DNA from: JAWVFM01 sp963823245
GTDB lineage: Bacteria > Actinomycetota > Thermoleophilia > Solirubrobacterales > 70-9
Length of the DNA: 64,000 nt
Reading direction: 5' to 3'
NCBI GenBank assembly: GCA_963823245.1
Contig: CAWGKQ010000004.1
Location: 248,001-312,000, forward strand
The translations under genes were made by a program, and so were the position numbers. Shown piece after piece: positions 17,568 to 27,743 of the stretch. Numbering within the stretch: position 1 is the stretch's first letter; each line of letters opens with the position of its first letter. Under the pieces are notes generated by a model that saw only the letters and a program-made list of their open reading frames with translations, was not told the DNA's origin and ran no database searches.

Positions 17568-18552
17568 GCGGCGCCGCGACCGACGAGATACGGATCGACG
17601 TGCACCTCCCGCCGGGCGGGCCGCTCTCGGGCATGGCGGCCGACGTGCGCGCCGGGCTGACGAAGCCGTTCAAGGAGCTCTCGCCGCGCTACTTCTACGA
17701 CGAGCGCGGCTCGCAGCTCTTCGAGGAGATCACGCAGCTGCCCGAGTACTACCCGACCCGCTGCGAGCGCGCGATCCTCGAGCGCCACGCGGCCGAGATC
17801 TGCGCGGCGGCCGGCGAGCCGGCGACCCTGATCGAGCTCGGCTCCGGCTCGGCGGCGAAGACGCGCGTCCTGCTCGACGCGATGCGCGACGCCGGGTGCC
17901 TGCGCTCGTACGCGCCGGTCGACATCTCCGAGGAGATCACGAGGGAGACCGCCGAGGCGGTGGCCTCCGAGTACGGCATCGCGGTGCACGGGCTGGTCTG
18001 CGACTTCGAGCGCGACCTCGAGCGGATGCCGCTCGAGGGCCCGCGCGTGATCGCGCTCCTCGGCGGGACCATCGGCAACTTCGAGCCCGCCCAGCGGCGC
18101 GAGCTTCCTGGCGCGCGTCGCGAACCTGCTCGGGCCCGAGCGACCGCTTCCTGCTCGGCACCGACCTGGTGAAGGACCGCGCGACGCTCGAGGCCGCCTA
18201 CAACGACTCGGCCGGCGTCACCGAGGAGTTCAACAAGAACGTCCTCGACGTGCTGAACCGCGAGCTCGGCGCCGACTTCGACCCCGACGCGTTCGAGCAC
18301 GTCGCCCGCTGGGACGAGGAGAACCTCTGGGTCGACATCCGCCTGCGCTCGCTGCGCCGGCAGGTCATCGACTTCGCCGCGCTCGACATGCTCGTCGCCT
18401 TCGAGCGCGGCGAGGAGATGCGGACCGAGATCTCGACCAAGTTCGCCCGCGACGGCCTCGCCGGGATCTACGCCGAGGCCGGCCTCGAGCTCGCCGAGTG
18501 GTGGACGGACCCCGACGGCCTCTTCGCGCTCAGCCTCGGCAGCGCCGTCTAG
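17564..18552 (+). CDS. egtD: L-histidine N-alpha-methyltransferase EgtD, frameshifted
   Basis: EgtD trimethylates histidine to hercynine with S-adenosylmethionine, the first step of ergothioneine synthesis. Diagnostic segments are ELSPRYFYDERGSQLFEEI, LPEYYPTRCERAIL, LIELGSGSAAKTRVLLDA (SAM binding) and the histidine-binding LAAYNDSAGVTEEFNKNVL-like stretch followed by LNRELGADFDPDAFEHVA. The end matches normal family length (about 330). Two indels lie close together near 18100 and 18135; the middle frame reads SFLARVANLLGP. Only egtB and egtD are adjacent; egtA and egtC are not in the window. Confidence 0.9.
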
Positions 18553-18594
18553 CCCTGAAACGCTGCAGGCCGGCGAAGCCGTCCGCGCCCGTTC

Positions 18595-20022
18595 TCAGTC
18601 ACGCTCGAGGAACTGCCCGTGGAACCCGAACGGGATCGCGTGCGGCGCCTCCGCGCGGGCGATCTCGGATAGGTCGCGGGCGTCGAGCACGAGCAGGAAC
18701 GAGCGCTCGGCCGTCGCGTCGAGGACCACCGAGAGGACTCACGCCGTCATCCTCCGCGCCGGCCTCGGGCGCGGGGACGAACACCGGCTCGCCGGGATAG
18801 CAGCCGGGCTCGGACCAATCGACGACGCCGCCCGTCGGTGACGTCGCCCTTCTGGATATGGGTGATGAACGACCCGGCCGTCCGCCCGGCGCGTGGTTGC
18901 CGTAGACGAACCGGTAGGGCCGGCCGTTGTGCGCGGCGGTAGTTGATCCGCGGCAGCTCGAAGCCGGGCGCGATGGTCTCGCGCCGCGCCTCGCCGCCGC
19001 CAGCGGCACGCGGTAGCGGCGTAGCTCGGCGACCGGAATCGGCCCGCCCGCCGCAGCCGGTCGAGATAGAGCGCGCGCACGATCTCGTCGTCCTCGTAGG
19101 CGGCGAGGTCGACGACGAGCTCGCCGCCGTCCTCGAAGGCGTTCACGTGGTGGAAGCAGAAGAACGGCTCGGCGTCGACGCGAGCGGCGAGCTCGCCGGT
19201 CGCCGGTCGATGACGATGAACGGCGTGCCGCGCTCGGGCTCCCAGCGGTAGTTCTCGATGAACGGCCGCTTGGCGCGCGCGAGCTCGCAGCGGGTTCACC
19301 ACCAGCGGGCACTCGGTGAGCACCGCGTAGCGCTCGGTGATGCCCGAAGCTGTGCATGTAGGCGGGCCTCGAGACCGGCAGCTTCGCGATCTCGCGCTGG
19401 CGCCGCCGTCGGCGCGGCGCGTAGAGGCGGTAGAGGTGCGCGGGCCGAACTTGACCGCGTAGAAAAGCCCCTCGCCGGTGTCTGGGTCGAGGTGCGGGTG
19501 CGCGGTCGTGTGCTGGCCGGGGGCCGGCGAGGCGACGCCGCGCGCTCTCGAGCGTCTTCGGGTCGAAGAGCACGGGCAGCGGGGTCTCGGTCATCGCGAC
19601 GACGTCGTCGCCGAGCCGGGTGAGGTTGACGTTCGCGTTGTCGGAGATCTTCGGGCTGAAGAACGCCTGCGCCCGCTTGAAGAGCGACCGGCACGGGTCG
19701 GTGGCGAACTCCGAGTAGGTGATCTCCCCGGTCTCCTTCGCGGCTCGGTAGGCCCGGCTCTCGAGGAACCGGTTCGCGTAGGAGACCGGCCGTCCGCGAA
19801 GCCGAAGCGGTGGAGCATCGAGAAGCCGTCGAACCAGTGGTTGACCGTGCGCTCGCCGACCTCGTACCGCGCCGGGCCGATGCGAAGCAGCGAGCCCTGG
19901 AGCCAGTCGGGCATCGCGCCCTCGACCGGGAGGTCGTCGACGCGGCGCTCGGCGTCGAGGGTCTCGAAGCCGATGCGGGACCGGTCGTCTCGGTCTGCGG
20001 GGCGCTCGGTCGTGACGGTCAT
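18595..20022 (-). CDS. Carotenoid oxygenase (RPE65/CCD family), several frameshifts
   Basis: A non-heme iron enzyme that cleaves carotenoids or related polyenes. The N-terminus (FETLDAERRVDDLPVEGAMP, then GSLLRIGPARYE and VNHWFDGFSMLHRF) is typical. Pieces in other frames give ISDNANVNLTRLGDD, TETPLPVLFDPKTLES, YMHSFGITERYAVL, FFCFHHVNAFEDGGELVVDL and the end HAIPFGFHGQFLERD. The four iron histidines can be placed in AHPHLD-, MHSFG, HHVN and GFHGQ regions. ATG at 20022 has AGGAGG upstream. Around five indels. Divergent from a PadR-type regulator, 63 bp apart. Confidence 0.87.
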
Positions 20023-20085
20023 CCGGTGCTGCCTCCTACGCTAGTCTCCTGCTGGACGGATCAGACTATACCATCTATTTGGACT

Positions 20086-20601
20086 ATGGCGAGTAAGAGC
20101 TGCGGCTCACACCCACCTCGTACATCGTCCTCGGCCTCATCGACCTGGCGCGGCGAGGCGACGCCCTACGACCTCAAGGGCCTCGCGGCGGCGGGCGTCG
20201 GCAACTTCTGGTCGCTCCAGCACGCGCAGCTCTACACCGAGACGGCGCGCCTCGCCGACGCCGGCTACCTCGACGAGGACGCGAGGAGCGGGGCGCCGGC
20301 GCAAGCTCTACCGCCTGACCGATCGCGGCCGCGAGGCGCTGCGAGATTGGGTCGGCGACGCCGACCGACCAGTTCGCCGAGCTGCGCGACCTCGCTCTCC
20401 TGAAGCTCTTCTTCGGCGCCGACCCGCAAGCGCCCTCGCCGAGGCGCAGCTCGAGATCCACGCGCGAAGCTCGCCGAGTACGAGGAGCTCGCGGCTCGCG
20501 TACCGACGAGGAGCCCCGGGGCCGGTCGCCACCCTCGACGCCGGCCTCGGCCACGAGCGCGAGTGGGTCCGCTTCTGGTCGAAGCTTCGGTGCGTGGCTG
20601 A
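20086..20601 (+). CDS. PadR-family transcriptional regulator, frameshifted
   Basis: With corrections the N-terminus reads MASKELRLTPTSYIVLGLIDLAG, followed by EATPYDLKGLAAAGVGNFWSL, QLYTETARLADAGYLDEDA, RKLYRLTDRGREALRDWV and the C-terminal helical part LLKLFFGADPQALAEAQLEIH and ATLDAGLGHEREWVRFWSK. This is the PadR winged helix plus C-terminal dimerization helices. Indels near 20100, 20150, 20285, 20365 and 20430. PadR proteins repress divergent genes and are released by a ligand. The divergent carotenoid oxygenase is the likely target: the 63-bp gap holds two GACTAT copies (20064 and 20083) and an AT-rich core. Confidence 0.8.
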
Positions 20602-20609
20602 CGCCGCCG

Positions 20610-21607
20610 CCGAGCGGCGACTGTTGGACCGCGGCGGTCGAGCTGCTCGCCGCTCGCGCCAGCGGCCGGCGCGAGCGCCTCGATCAGCTCGCCGAGCTTG
20701 TCGGGCGTCGTGATCGGCGTCAGCACCGGGCAGGTTATCCCGCCGGCGACGAACTCGCTCGAGGCGCTCGCGCATCGCGTCGGGCGTCGCCGAAGATGAA
20801 CATCTCCTCGATCAGCTCCCAGGGCGCCGCGGCGATCGCGCGCTCGCGGTCCTTGGCCGCCCACGCCTCGCACATCTCGGCGATCGCGTCGCCGTGGCCG
20901 AGCCAGCGGTAGAAGGCGGCGTAGACCGGGACCGTGACGTAGGAGGCGAACATGAACCGCGCGAGCGGCTCGACCTGCTCGCGCTCGCCCGGGCAGGCAG
21001 AAGAAGCGGCAGAGGAGCTCGAAGCCCTCGGGCGCGCCCTCGAGCTCGGCGACGACCTGCTGCGAGGCCGGAGAGCGGGAGGAAGTTGGTGAACGCGCCG
21101 TCGGCCTTCTCGACCGCGAGCCGCAGCATCTTGCCGCGCAGCGCCGCGAGGATGATCGGCGGCGGGCTCGCCGGCGCCTGCTCGAGCTTGAAGCCGGTCG
21201 CGGTGCGCTCGCCCGCGAGCGCGGCGCCGAGGAAGTCGACCGTCTCGGAGACCTTCGCGAGCGGGCGCTCGAACGGGATCCCGTTCCAGCCCGCGACGAT
21301 GCGGTCCGACGAGGCGCCGATGCCGAGCGCGAAGCGCCCGCCGCTGGCGTCGGCGAGCGCCGCCGCCTGCTGGGCGAGCAGCGCGGGGCCGCGGGTGAAG
21401 ACGCCGACGACGCCCGTGCCGAGGCGAACCCGCTCGGTCCACGACGGCCGCGAGCGCGAGCGGCGTGAAGCCGTCGGGGCCGTTGGTCTCGCCGCTCCAG
21501 AGGTCGGTGTAGCCGGCGGCCTCGGCGCGCTCGGACGTGCTCCCGCTGCGCGTGCAGCGGCAGCATCGGCAGCGGCAGCGTGAGTCCCCAGCGTTGCGCT
21601 CGGCCAT
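20610..21607 (-). CDS. LLM-class F420-dependent oxidoreductase, frameshifted
   Basis: A second luciferase-like oxidoreductase. Corrected pieces: WGLTLPLPMLPLHAQ, AEAAGYTDLWSGETNGPDGF, VRLGTGVVGVFTRGPALLAQ, LADASGGRFALGIGASSD, PPPIILAALRGKMLRLAVE, LARFMFASYVTVPVYAAFY, and FVAGGITCPVLTPITTPDKL at the end. The GVVGVFTRGPALLAQQAAAL and GIGASSDRIV segments are typical of F420-binding LLM proteins. At least five indels. The stop is not resolved and its end is given approximately, where it meets the convergent PadR gene. Substrate unknown. Confidence 0.85.
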
Positions 21608-21651
21608 CGATCTGCGCGCTGCACCCTATCGGTGGGATAAGCTCGCGCGCG

Positions 21652-22150
21652 ATGGACTTCTCGCGGCTCAATCCGACCAGGGTCGTCGTCGGGCGGGATC
21701 GCTTCGCTCCTGCTGCATCGCTGAGCCTCATCTTCCTGCCCTGGTACACGCTCGGACCACAATCCCGGGCGCGCCAGCGCCGGACGCAGAACTTCATCTG
21801 CGGCGCGGACAACTACAGCTGCACCGGCTTCGAGACGTTCCCGATCCTGCGCTGGCTGCTGATCCTCGCCGCGCTCGCCCCCCTGATCCTCGCCTACATC
21901 CTCGTCCGCGGGCACAAGCTCTCCTGGCCGCCCGGCGAGATGACGATGGTCGCCGGGTTCGCCGCCACCGTCCTCATCCGCTACAACGGCATCATCGACA
22001 AGCCCGGCTCCGGCCAGGCCGAGATCGGCGTCGGCCTCGACTACGGCTACTGCGTCGCGCTCGTCGCGCGATCGTGATCGCGCTCGACGGGCTTCACCCG
22101 CTCCCAGGAGCGGCCAGCGAAGAGCGCGCAAGGCCCCGGGCACGGTCTGA
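21652..22150 (+). CDS. Membrane protein of unknown function, frameshifted
   Basis: ATG at 21652 gives MDFSRLNPTRVVVG, then a hydrophobic first helix broken by an indel (SLIFLPWYTLG), a short extracytoplasmic loop with two cysteines (NFICGADNYSCTGFETF), and further helices (ILRWLLILAALAPLILAYIL, MTMVAGFAATVLI). A shift near 22070 leads to AIVIALDGFTRSQERPAKSA in corrected frame with stop TGA at 22148. About four membrane segments and a basic tail. No family recognised. It stands 17 bp before the class II bisphosphatase gene. Confidence 0.6.
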
Positions 22151-22167
22151 CCACGTACCTGCGGCCC

Positions 22168-23191
22168 ATGGGCGTCATCTCGCACGACGTGCGCTCGGGC
22201 ACCAAGCCCGACCGCAACCTCGCGCTCGAGCTCGTTCGCGTGACCGAGGCGGCCGCGCTCGCCGCCGCGCGCTGGGTCGGGCAAGGGCGAGAAGGAGTCC
22301 GCCGACCAGGCCGCGGTCGACGCGATGCGCCTGCTGCTCGACACGGTGCCGATGGACGGCGTCGTCGTGATCGGCGAGGGCGAGAAGGACGAGGCGCCGA
22401 TGCTCTACAACGGCGAGCGGATCGGCGACGGCAGCCCGCCCGAGGTCGACATCGCCGTCGACCCGCTCGAGGGCACGCGGCTGACCGCGCGCGGGATGCC
22501 GTCGGCGCTCGCGGTGATCGCGCTCTCCGAGCGCGGCACGATGTTCGACCCGGGCCCGTGCGTCTACATGGAGAAGCTCGCCGGCGGCCCCGACATCGCC
22601 GACGTGCTCTCGCCTCGACGACCCGCTCGCGCGACGTGATCGCGCAGGGTCGCCGAGCGCAAGCGGCGTGAGCGTCGGGCGACGTGACGCTGATCATCCT
22701 CGACCGCCCCCGGCACGAGGAGAAGGTCAAGGAGATCCGCGAGGTGGGCGCGCGCATCCGCTTCATCACCGACGGCGACGTCTCGGCGGCGCTCTTCGCC
22801 GTCATGCGAGGGCACCGGCGTCGATCTGCTGTGGGGCATCGGCGGCACGCCCGAGGGCGTGCTCTCGGCGGCGGCGATCAAGTGCCTCGGCGGCGAGCTC
22901 CTCGGCCGCCTCTGGCCCCGCGACGACGACGAGCGGCAGGCCGCGATCGACGCCGGCTACGACCTCGACGAGGTGCTCGACGTCGACCGGCTCGTCGCGG
23001 GCGAGGACGTCTTCTTCGCCGCCACCGGGGTCACCGACGGCGAGCTGCTGCAGGGCGTGCGCTACCCGGGCGGCGGCAAGGCGTCGACCGAGTCGCTCGT
23101 GATGCGCTCGCGCTCGGGCACCGTCCGCACCGTCCAGGCCCGCCACGACCAGGCGAAGCTGCGCGAGGTCACCGGCGGCCGCTACGGCTGA
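22168..23191 (+). CDS. glpX: Class II fructose-1,6-bisphosphatase (GlpX), frameshifted
   Basis: Hydrolyses fructose-1,6-bisphosphate to fructose-6-phosphate in gluconeogenesis. Signature motifs are DRNLALELVRVTEAAALAAARW, DQAAVDAMRLLLDTVPMDG, VVIGEGEKDEAPMLYNGE, the metal/phosphate motif AVDPLEGTRLTARG, VDLLWGIGGTPEGVLSAAAIK and GVRYPGGGKASTESLVMRS. Length about 340 residues is normal. Indels near 22280, 22610, 22670 and 22810. The only identifiable fructose bisphosphatase in the window. Actinobacteria generally rely on this class for the step. The stop is 2 bp from the stop of the convergent YihY gene. Confidence 0.92.
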
Positions 23192-23192
23192 G

Positions 23193-24066
23193 TCAGCTCT
23201 GGCCGACTCGGTGCAGCTCGCCGGTGTCGTGGAGCTCGAAGCGCAGGGCGTTGATCACCGCCGCCGGCCATGAGCGCGAGGCTCACGAGGTAGAACCAGA
23301 CCAGGGCGATGAGGACGAAGCCGACCGTCCCGCCGACCTCGCCGACGCTCGAGACCTGGGCGAGGTAGAAGGGGTAGACGGCGTTCGCGATGCCGGTCGT
23401 GAGCGTGACGAACAGCGCCCCGGGCCAGACGCCGCTCCAGGGCACGTGCCCCTTCGGCACGAAGTAGTAGATCGCGCAGCAGATCAGGAAGGCGATGAAG
23501 AGCGCCGCGCCCAGAAGCGCGAGGCTGACGATCGTCTCGCTGTGGGCGAGGCCGAACGGCAGGTTGTCGGCGCGTCGTGCCGACCGCGCTCTCGAGCGTC
23601 GGGATGACGACGCTCGCGGCGAGGAAGAGGATGAGGCCGAGGAGCATCACGAGCGCGAAGCGCTTCTGCTCGAGCCAGCCGCGGCACTCGACGTGGTAGA
23701 TGCGGCAGAAGGCCGTGTCCATCGCGCCCCAGAACGAGGTGCCGATCCAGACCGCGCCGAGCGCGGCGGCGAGGCCGATCGTCGTCGAGTTCGACTGGAT
23801 GCGGTCGAGCGCGTCCTGGAGCGTGTGTGCTCTTCACGGCCGGGAAGAGGTGCTGCAGGTCGGTGCGGACGCTGTGCTCGACGTCGTGGCTCTGGATCAC
23901 CTGGCCGAAGATGAACAGGGCCAGCAGCGCGAACGGGAAGAGCGCGAGGAAGAGGTTGTAGGCGACCATCCCCGCGAGGCCGGTGATGTTCTCGCGGTAG
24001 GCGCGGTCCCAGAAGCGCCTTCAGGTAGAGGGTGAACGCGCCGCCGCCGTGGCGGCGCCGCCTCAA
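23193..24066 (-). CDS. YihY/BrkB-family inner membrane protein, frameshifted
   Basis: Six-helix membrane protein of the YihY/virulence factor BrkB family. Pieces: GGGAFTLYLKAFWDRAYREN in corrected frame, MVAYNLFLALFPFALLALFI, IGTSFWGAMDTAFCRIYHVE, ALVMLLGLILFLAASVVIP, AIYYFVPKGHVPWSGVWPGA and GGTVGFVLIALVWFYLVSLA. The TTG at 24066 overlaps the stop of the upstream gene and is the most likely start, since no ATG/GTG precedes the first conserved residues. Indels near 24015, 23830, 23570 and 23265. The biochemical role of the family is unsettled; some members were once called ribonuclease BN. Confidence 0.82.
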
Positions 24067-24447
24067 CCGCGCTCGGTCGCTCGGCGTGCAGCATCGAGGG
24101 CGCGGCTCATCAGGCGTACACCGAGCGTCGCGGCCTCCGCGGTGACCGCGATGCCCGCCCAGGCCAGCTCCTCGAGGCCCGCGCCGCGCTCCTCGGCGTC
24201 CGTCGGCCGGCGCCTCCCGCTCCGGAGCCCGCGGCTCGCGCGCGGGGTCGGGGCCGGCTCGGCGCGCGGGGCGCTTCGGCGCTTCGCCGCCGCCTGCGCG
24301 GGCGGCGGCTTCGCCTCCGCCTTCGCGGGCTCGGCCTCCCGCGCGGCGCCGCCCGCGCTGGCCCGGCGCGGGCTTCTCGTGCCCGGTCGCGAGCGTGGAA
24401 GCTTCCCGAAGAGCCCGGTGTCGCGCGGGATCCGGTCCGTCGCTCAT
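24063..24447 (-). CDS. Low-complexity basic protein with C-terminal amphipathic helix
   Basis: ATG at 24447 (MSDGPDPAR). After an early frame change the protein is rich in Ala, Arg, Lys, Pro and Glu (AAREAEPAKAEAKPPPAQAA), i.e. disordered. It ends with a well-behaved helical segment LEELAWAGIAVTAEAATLGV followed by RLMSRALDAARRATERG. The stop TGA overlaps the TTG start proposed for the YihY gene, so the two are probably made together. The C-terminal helix could lie on the membrane. No family recognised. The N-terminal frame is uncertain. Confidence 0.5.
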
Positions 24448-24656
24448 GACGCCCATTCCAGCGTCAGCGCCGGACGTGGCGCTGCCGCACGCGGCCGTGC
24501 AGCGGCGGGATTTCACCGCGCGCGGCGCACGAAGCTCCGTTGCCCAACGCACTGGCTACCATCGGACGGGCCTCCGGGCCGCATGGACGGCGCCCGAAAC
24601 TGAATAGAGCCGAAGCCATCACCGATACCGTAGAGAAGGAAGACGAGAGCAACCGA

Positions 24657-25766
24657 ATGCTAGTCGCGGAACTTCAGGAGCTGGACGAGGTCAAGGGCCT
24701 CGTCACGAAGGGCCACGCGGAGGGGGTCATCGCCTTCGGCGAGGTCGCGAGCGCCCTCTCCGAGGTCGACGTCGACGAGGCGGACATCGAGGAGCTCTAC
24801 GGCTACCTCGAGGGCCAGGGCATCGAGCTGGTCGACGACCCGGATCCGGGCACGGCGCCCGCGGGCGCCGCCGCGGTCGAGCGCGAGGACGGCAAGCGCG
24901 GCAGGCGCCGCAAGGCCACCGCCCTCGACCTGAAGCCGGACATGACCACGGACTCCTTGCAGCTCTTCCTCAAGGACATCGGCAAGGTCCGGCTGCTCAC
25001 CGCCGCCGAGGAGGTCGAGCTCGCGAAGCGGATCGAGCGCGGCGACCTCGACGCGAAGCAGAAGATGGTCGAGTCGAACCTCCGCCTCGTCGTCTCGATC
25101 GCCAAGAACTACCGCAACCAGGGACTTCCCTTCCTCGACCTGATCCAGGAGGGCACGCTCGGCCTCGTCCGCGCCGCCGAGAAGTTCGACTACCGCAAGG
25201 GCTTCAAGTTCTCCACGTACGCGACCTGGTGGATCCGCCAGGCGATCGCCCGCGCCCTCGCCGACAAGGCGCGGACGATCCGGATCCCGGTCCACGTCGT
25301 CGAGAAGCTCAACAAGATCGGCCGCGCCGAGCGCAAGCTGGTCACCGAGCTCGGCCGCGAGCCGACGCCCGACGAGATCGCCGAGGTCACCGGCATCGAC
25401 CCCGAGGAGGTCGACCAGATCAAGCGCTCGGCGCAGGCGCCGGTCTCGCTCGAGAAGCCGGTCGGCGACGAGGAGGAGTCGGAGTTCGGCCAGTTCATCG
25501 CCGACGAGAAGGCGGAGTCGCCGTTCGAGCGCGCCGCCGACCTCCTCACGAAGGAGGCGCTGCGCGAGGCGCTCGAGAACCTCTCCTACCGCGAGCGCCG
25601 CGTGCTCGAGCTCCGCTACGGCCTCGGCGGCGAGCACCCGCGCACGCTCGACGAGGTCGGTCGCACCTTCAACGTCACGCGCGAGCGGATCCGCCAGATC
25701 GAGAACCAGTCGCTCAAGAAGCTTCAGAGCCTCGCCGAGGCCCAGAAGCTGCGCGAAGTCACCTAG
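24657..25766 (+). CDS. rpoD: Principal RNA polymerase sigma factor (sigma-70)
   Basis: 369 residues, a sigma-70 housekeeping factor. A region 1.1-like helical N-terminus is followed by an acidic/basic linker, region 1.2 (TDSLQLFLKDIGKVRLLTAA), region 2 (NLRLVVSIAKNYRNQGLPFL, the RpoD box DLIQEGTLGLVRAAEKFDY and the -10 recognition helix KFSTYATWWIRQAI), region 3 and region 4 (LSYRERRVLELRYGLGGEH, VTRERIRQIENQSLKKL). ATG 24657 was chosen as the first ATG; in-frame TTG at 24540 could extend the N-terminus. This gene is unbroken although its neighbours on both sides carry frameshifts. It determines promoter recognition for most genes. Confidence 0.95.
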   Translation: MLVAELQELDEVKGLVTKGHAEGVIAFGEVASALSEVDVDEADIEELYGYLEGQGIELVDDPDPGTAPAGAAAVEREDGKRGRRRKATALDLKPDMTTDSLQLFLKDIGKVRLLTAAEEVELAKRIERGDLDAKQKMVESNLRLVVSIAKNYRNQGLPFLDLIQEGTLGLVRAAEKFDYRKGFKFSTYATWWIRQAIARALADKARTIRIPVHVVEKLNKIGRAERKLVTELGREPTPDEIAEVTGIDPEEVDQIKRSAQAPVSLEKPVGDEEESEFGQFIADEKAESPFERAADLLTKEALREALENLSYRERRVLELRYGLGGEHPRTLDEVGRTFNVTRERIRQIENQSLKKLQSLAEAQKLREVT

Positions 25767-26539
25767 CGGAAACGGTCTTGACGAACCGGTGGGTCACGCC
25801 CATCGGCTCGAAGCCGAGCTTCTCGTAGAGGCGCGGCGTCGTGTCGTCGGCGTCGGCGACGACGAAGGTCAGCTCGTCGCCCGTCGCGGCGGAAGCCCTC
25901 GCCGCAGCGCTGACCACTGCGCGCGCGAGCCCGCGGCCTCGGGCCGCGATCGCCGTGGCGACGTCCTCCACCTGCCCGACCCGGCCCTCGCCCCGAAGCC
26001 AGGCGCGCGAGATGACGGTGCCGCCCTCGCGCACCACGAACCAGCGGCCGCCGGCGGACGCCTCGAGGCGGCGGTCGAGCTCGAGCAGCTCGTCCGCCAG
26101 CTCGTTGGAGCCCGGGAACGCCTCGAGCATGATCTCCCTGCGGCTGGCGCGGACGTCGTCGAAGCCGGCCTCGACCACCTCGTGCTCGGGCGGCGGTGGA
26201 GGCTTGCGCAGGCGCATGAGGACGAACCTCGTCGTCTCGAAGCCGAGGTTGCGAAGCCCGGGGGCCACCCGGCGCGCCGCGGCCTCGTCCTCGACGACCA
26301 CGGCCGCGGCCTCGATCCCGCACTCCCCCGCAAGCTCGGATGCCTCGCGCGCGATGGACGCGGCGTTGAGGCCGCCGGGATCGTCGAGCCGGACGTAGTT
26401 CGCGTCCCAGACCCTGGGCAGCGACGGCGTGAGAAGCGCGGTTCCGCCGCTCCAGGGGCGGACCTCGTGGACGGTCCGCTCGTCGATCGCTGCCAGGAGC
26501 CCCCGGGCCTTTCTGAGGTCTTGCGGCGCGCCTGCTCAC
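25759..26539 (-). CDS. GNAT-family N-acetyltransferase, one early frameshift
   Basis: About 259 residues. GTG at 26539 gives MSRRAA; near 26515 the frame changes and the protein reads DLRKARGLLAAIDERTVHEV, RPWSGGTALLTPSLPRVWDA and NYVRLDDPGGLNAASI. The C-terminal half is a GNAT domain: GGRWFVVREGGTVISRAWL, VEDVATAIAARGRGLARAVV (acetyl-CoA pyrophosphate loop RGRGLA) and DDTTPRLYEKLGFEPMGVTH. The N-terminal part resembles a degenerate second GNAT module. It overlaps the convergent sigma gene by 8 bp and is divergent from pilT. Acceptor substrate unknown. Confidence 0.82.
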
Positions 26540-26586
26540 CGCGTGAAAGCTAAAGCGCTTCGCCGCACGACCCGATATCTGAGGCG

Positions 26587-27700
26587 ATGGCGTTCGACGT
26601 CGACGCTGCGCTTCGGTACGTGGTCGAGCGTGAAGGCTCCGACCTTCACGTGAAGGTGCCCGCGCCCCCGATGGCGCGCATTCACGGCGAGCTCGCGCCG
26701 GTGGAGGGCGCGGCCGTGCTCGGGGCCGAGGACACCGACGCCGCGCTCGAGCATGTGCTCCACGATGCCGCTCTCCTCGAGGAGTTCGCGACGGTGGGCG
26801 AGGCCGACTTCTCCTACGAGATCCCCGGCCTCGCGCGATTTCGAGTCAACGCGTTCCGGCAGCGTGGCGACGTCTCGATCGCCTTCCGCGTCATCCCCTA
26901 CAGCGTTCGGACGATCGACGACCTCGAGCTCCCCGAGGTGATCCGCAAGCTCGCGGACCAGCCGCGCGGGATCATCCTCCTCACGGGCACCACGGGCTCG
27001 GGGAAGTCGACAACGCTCGCGGCGATGATCGAGCACATCAACGCGAACAAGGCCCGGCACATCGTCACGCTCGAGGATCCGATCGAGTACCTGCACCGCG
27101 ACAAACGGTCGATCATCAACCAGCGTGAGGTGGGGCACGACACCGAGAGCTTCGCCCGAGCGATGCGCCGCGTACCTGCGGCAGGACCCGGACGTGATCC
27201 TGATCGGCGAGATGCGCGACGAGGAGACGGTCCGGACGGCGCTCTCGGCCGCCGAGACCGGCCACCTCGTGATGTCGACCCTCCACACGCTCGACGCGCC
27301 GGAGACGATCAACCGCATCATCGACTTCTTCCCGCCCCATCTCCAGCAGCAGGCGCGCGTGATGCTCGCCTCGACGCTCCGGGAGTGGTCTCGCAGCGCC
27401 TGGTGAAGCGCGCGACGGCACGGGCCGGATCGCCGCGGCTGAGATCATGGTCGTCACCGGGCGAATCCAGGACCTGATCCTCAACCCGGAGGAGACCGGC
27501 GGATCACCGAGGTCATCTCCGAGGGCTCCTACTACGGCATGCAGACCTTCGACCAGTCGCTCCTCGCCCACGTCTCCGAGGGCAACATCTCCGTCGAGAC
27601 CGGCCTCGAGGTCGCCTCGAGCGCGCATGACTTCAAGCTCATGCTCGACGCCCAAGGCCGGCGCGCGAGCGATATCGAGCAGGTCGTAAGCGCCGTTTAG
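26587..27700 (+). CDS. pilT: PilT-type twitching/retraction ATPase, frameshifted
   Basis: A hexameric secretion ATPase that powers type IV pilus retraction. The PAS-like N-terminal domain (VVEREGSDLHVKVPAPPMARI, with the SDLH motif) is followed by the ATPase core: Walker A LLTGTTGSGKSTTLAAMIEH, Asp box HIVTLEDPIEYLHRDKRS, Walker B RQDPDVILIGEMRDEETV, His box MSTLHTLDAPETINRIIDFF. The C-terminus reads GVVSQRLVKRADGTGRIAAA after correction and EGSYYGMQTFDQSLL. Indels near 27165, 27380, 27410 and 27500. No pilin assembly genes sit next to it. Confidence 0.92.
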
Positions 27701-27729
27701 AGCCACTTCAGTTGGTAAAGCATTGACGC

Positions 27730-27735
27730 TATACT
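27730..27735 (+). promoter_or_regulatory. -10-like element TATACT before the HxlR gene
   Basis: TATACT lies nine bases before GTG 27744. If it is the -10 element, transcription would begin at or next to the GTG, giving a leaderless mRNA; no ribosome site lies before the GTG. A weak TTCAGT lies 17 bp upstream. Sequence resemblance only. Confidence 0.4.
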
Positions 27736-27743
27736 CGCCCTGC

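Noticed and set aside
18095..18140. Programmed frameshifting in egtD
   Set aside because: Two shifts in opposite senses within 40 bp, no slippery heptamer or pseudoknot seen, and many neighbours have similar indels. Sequence error is simpler.
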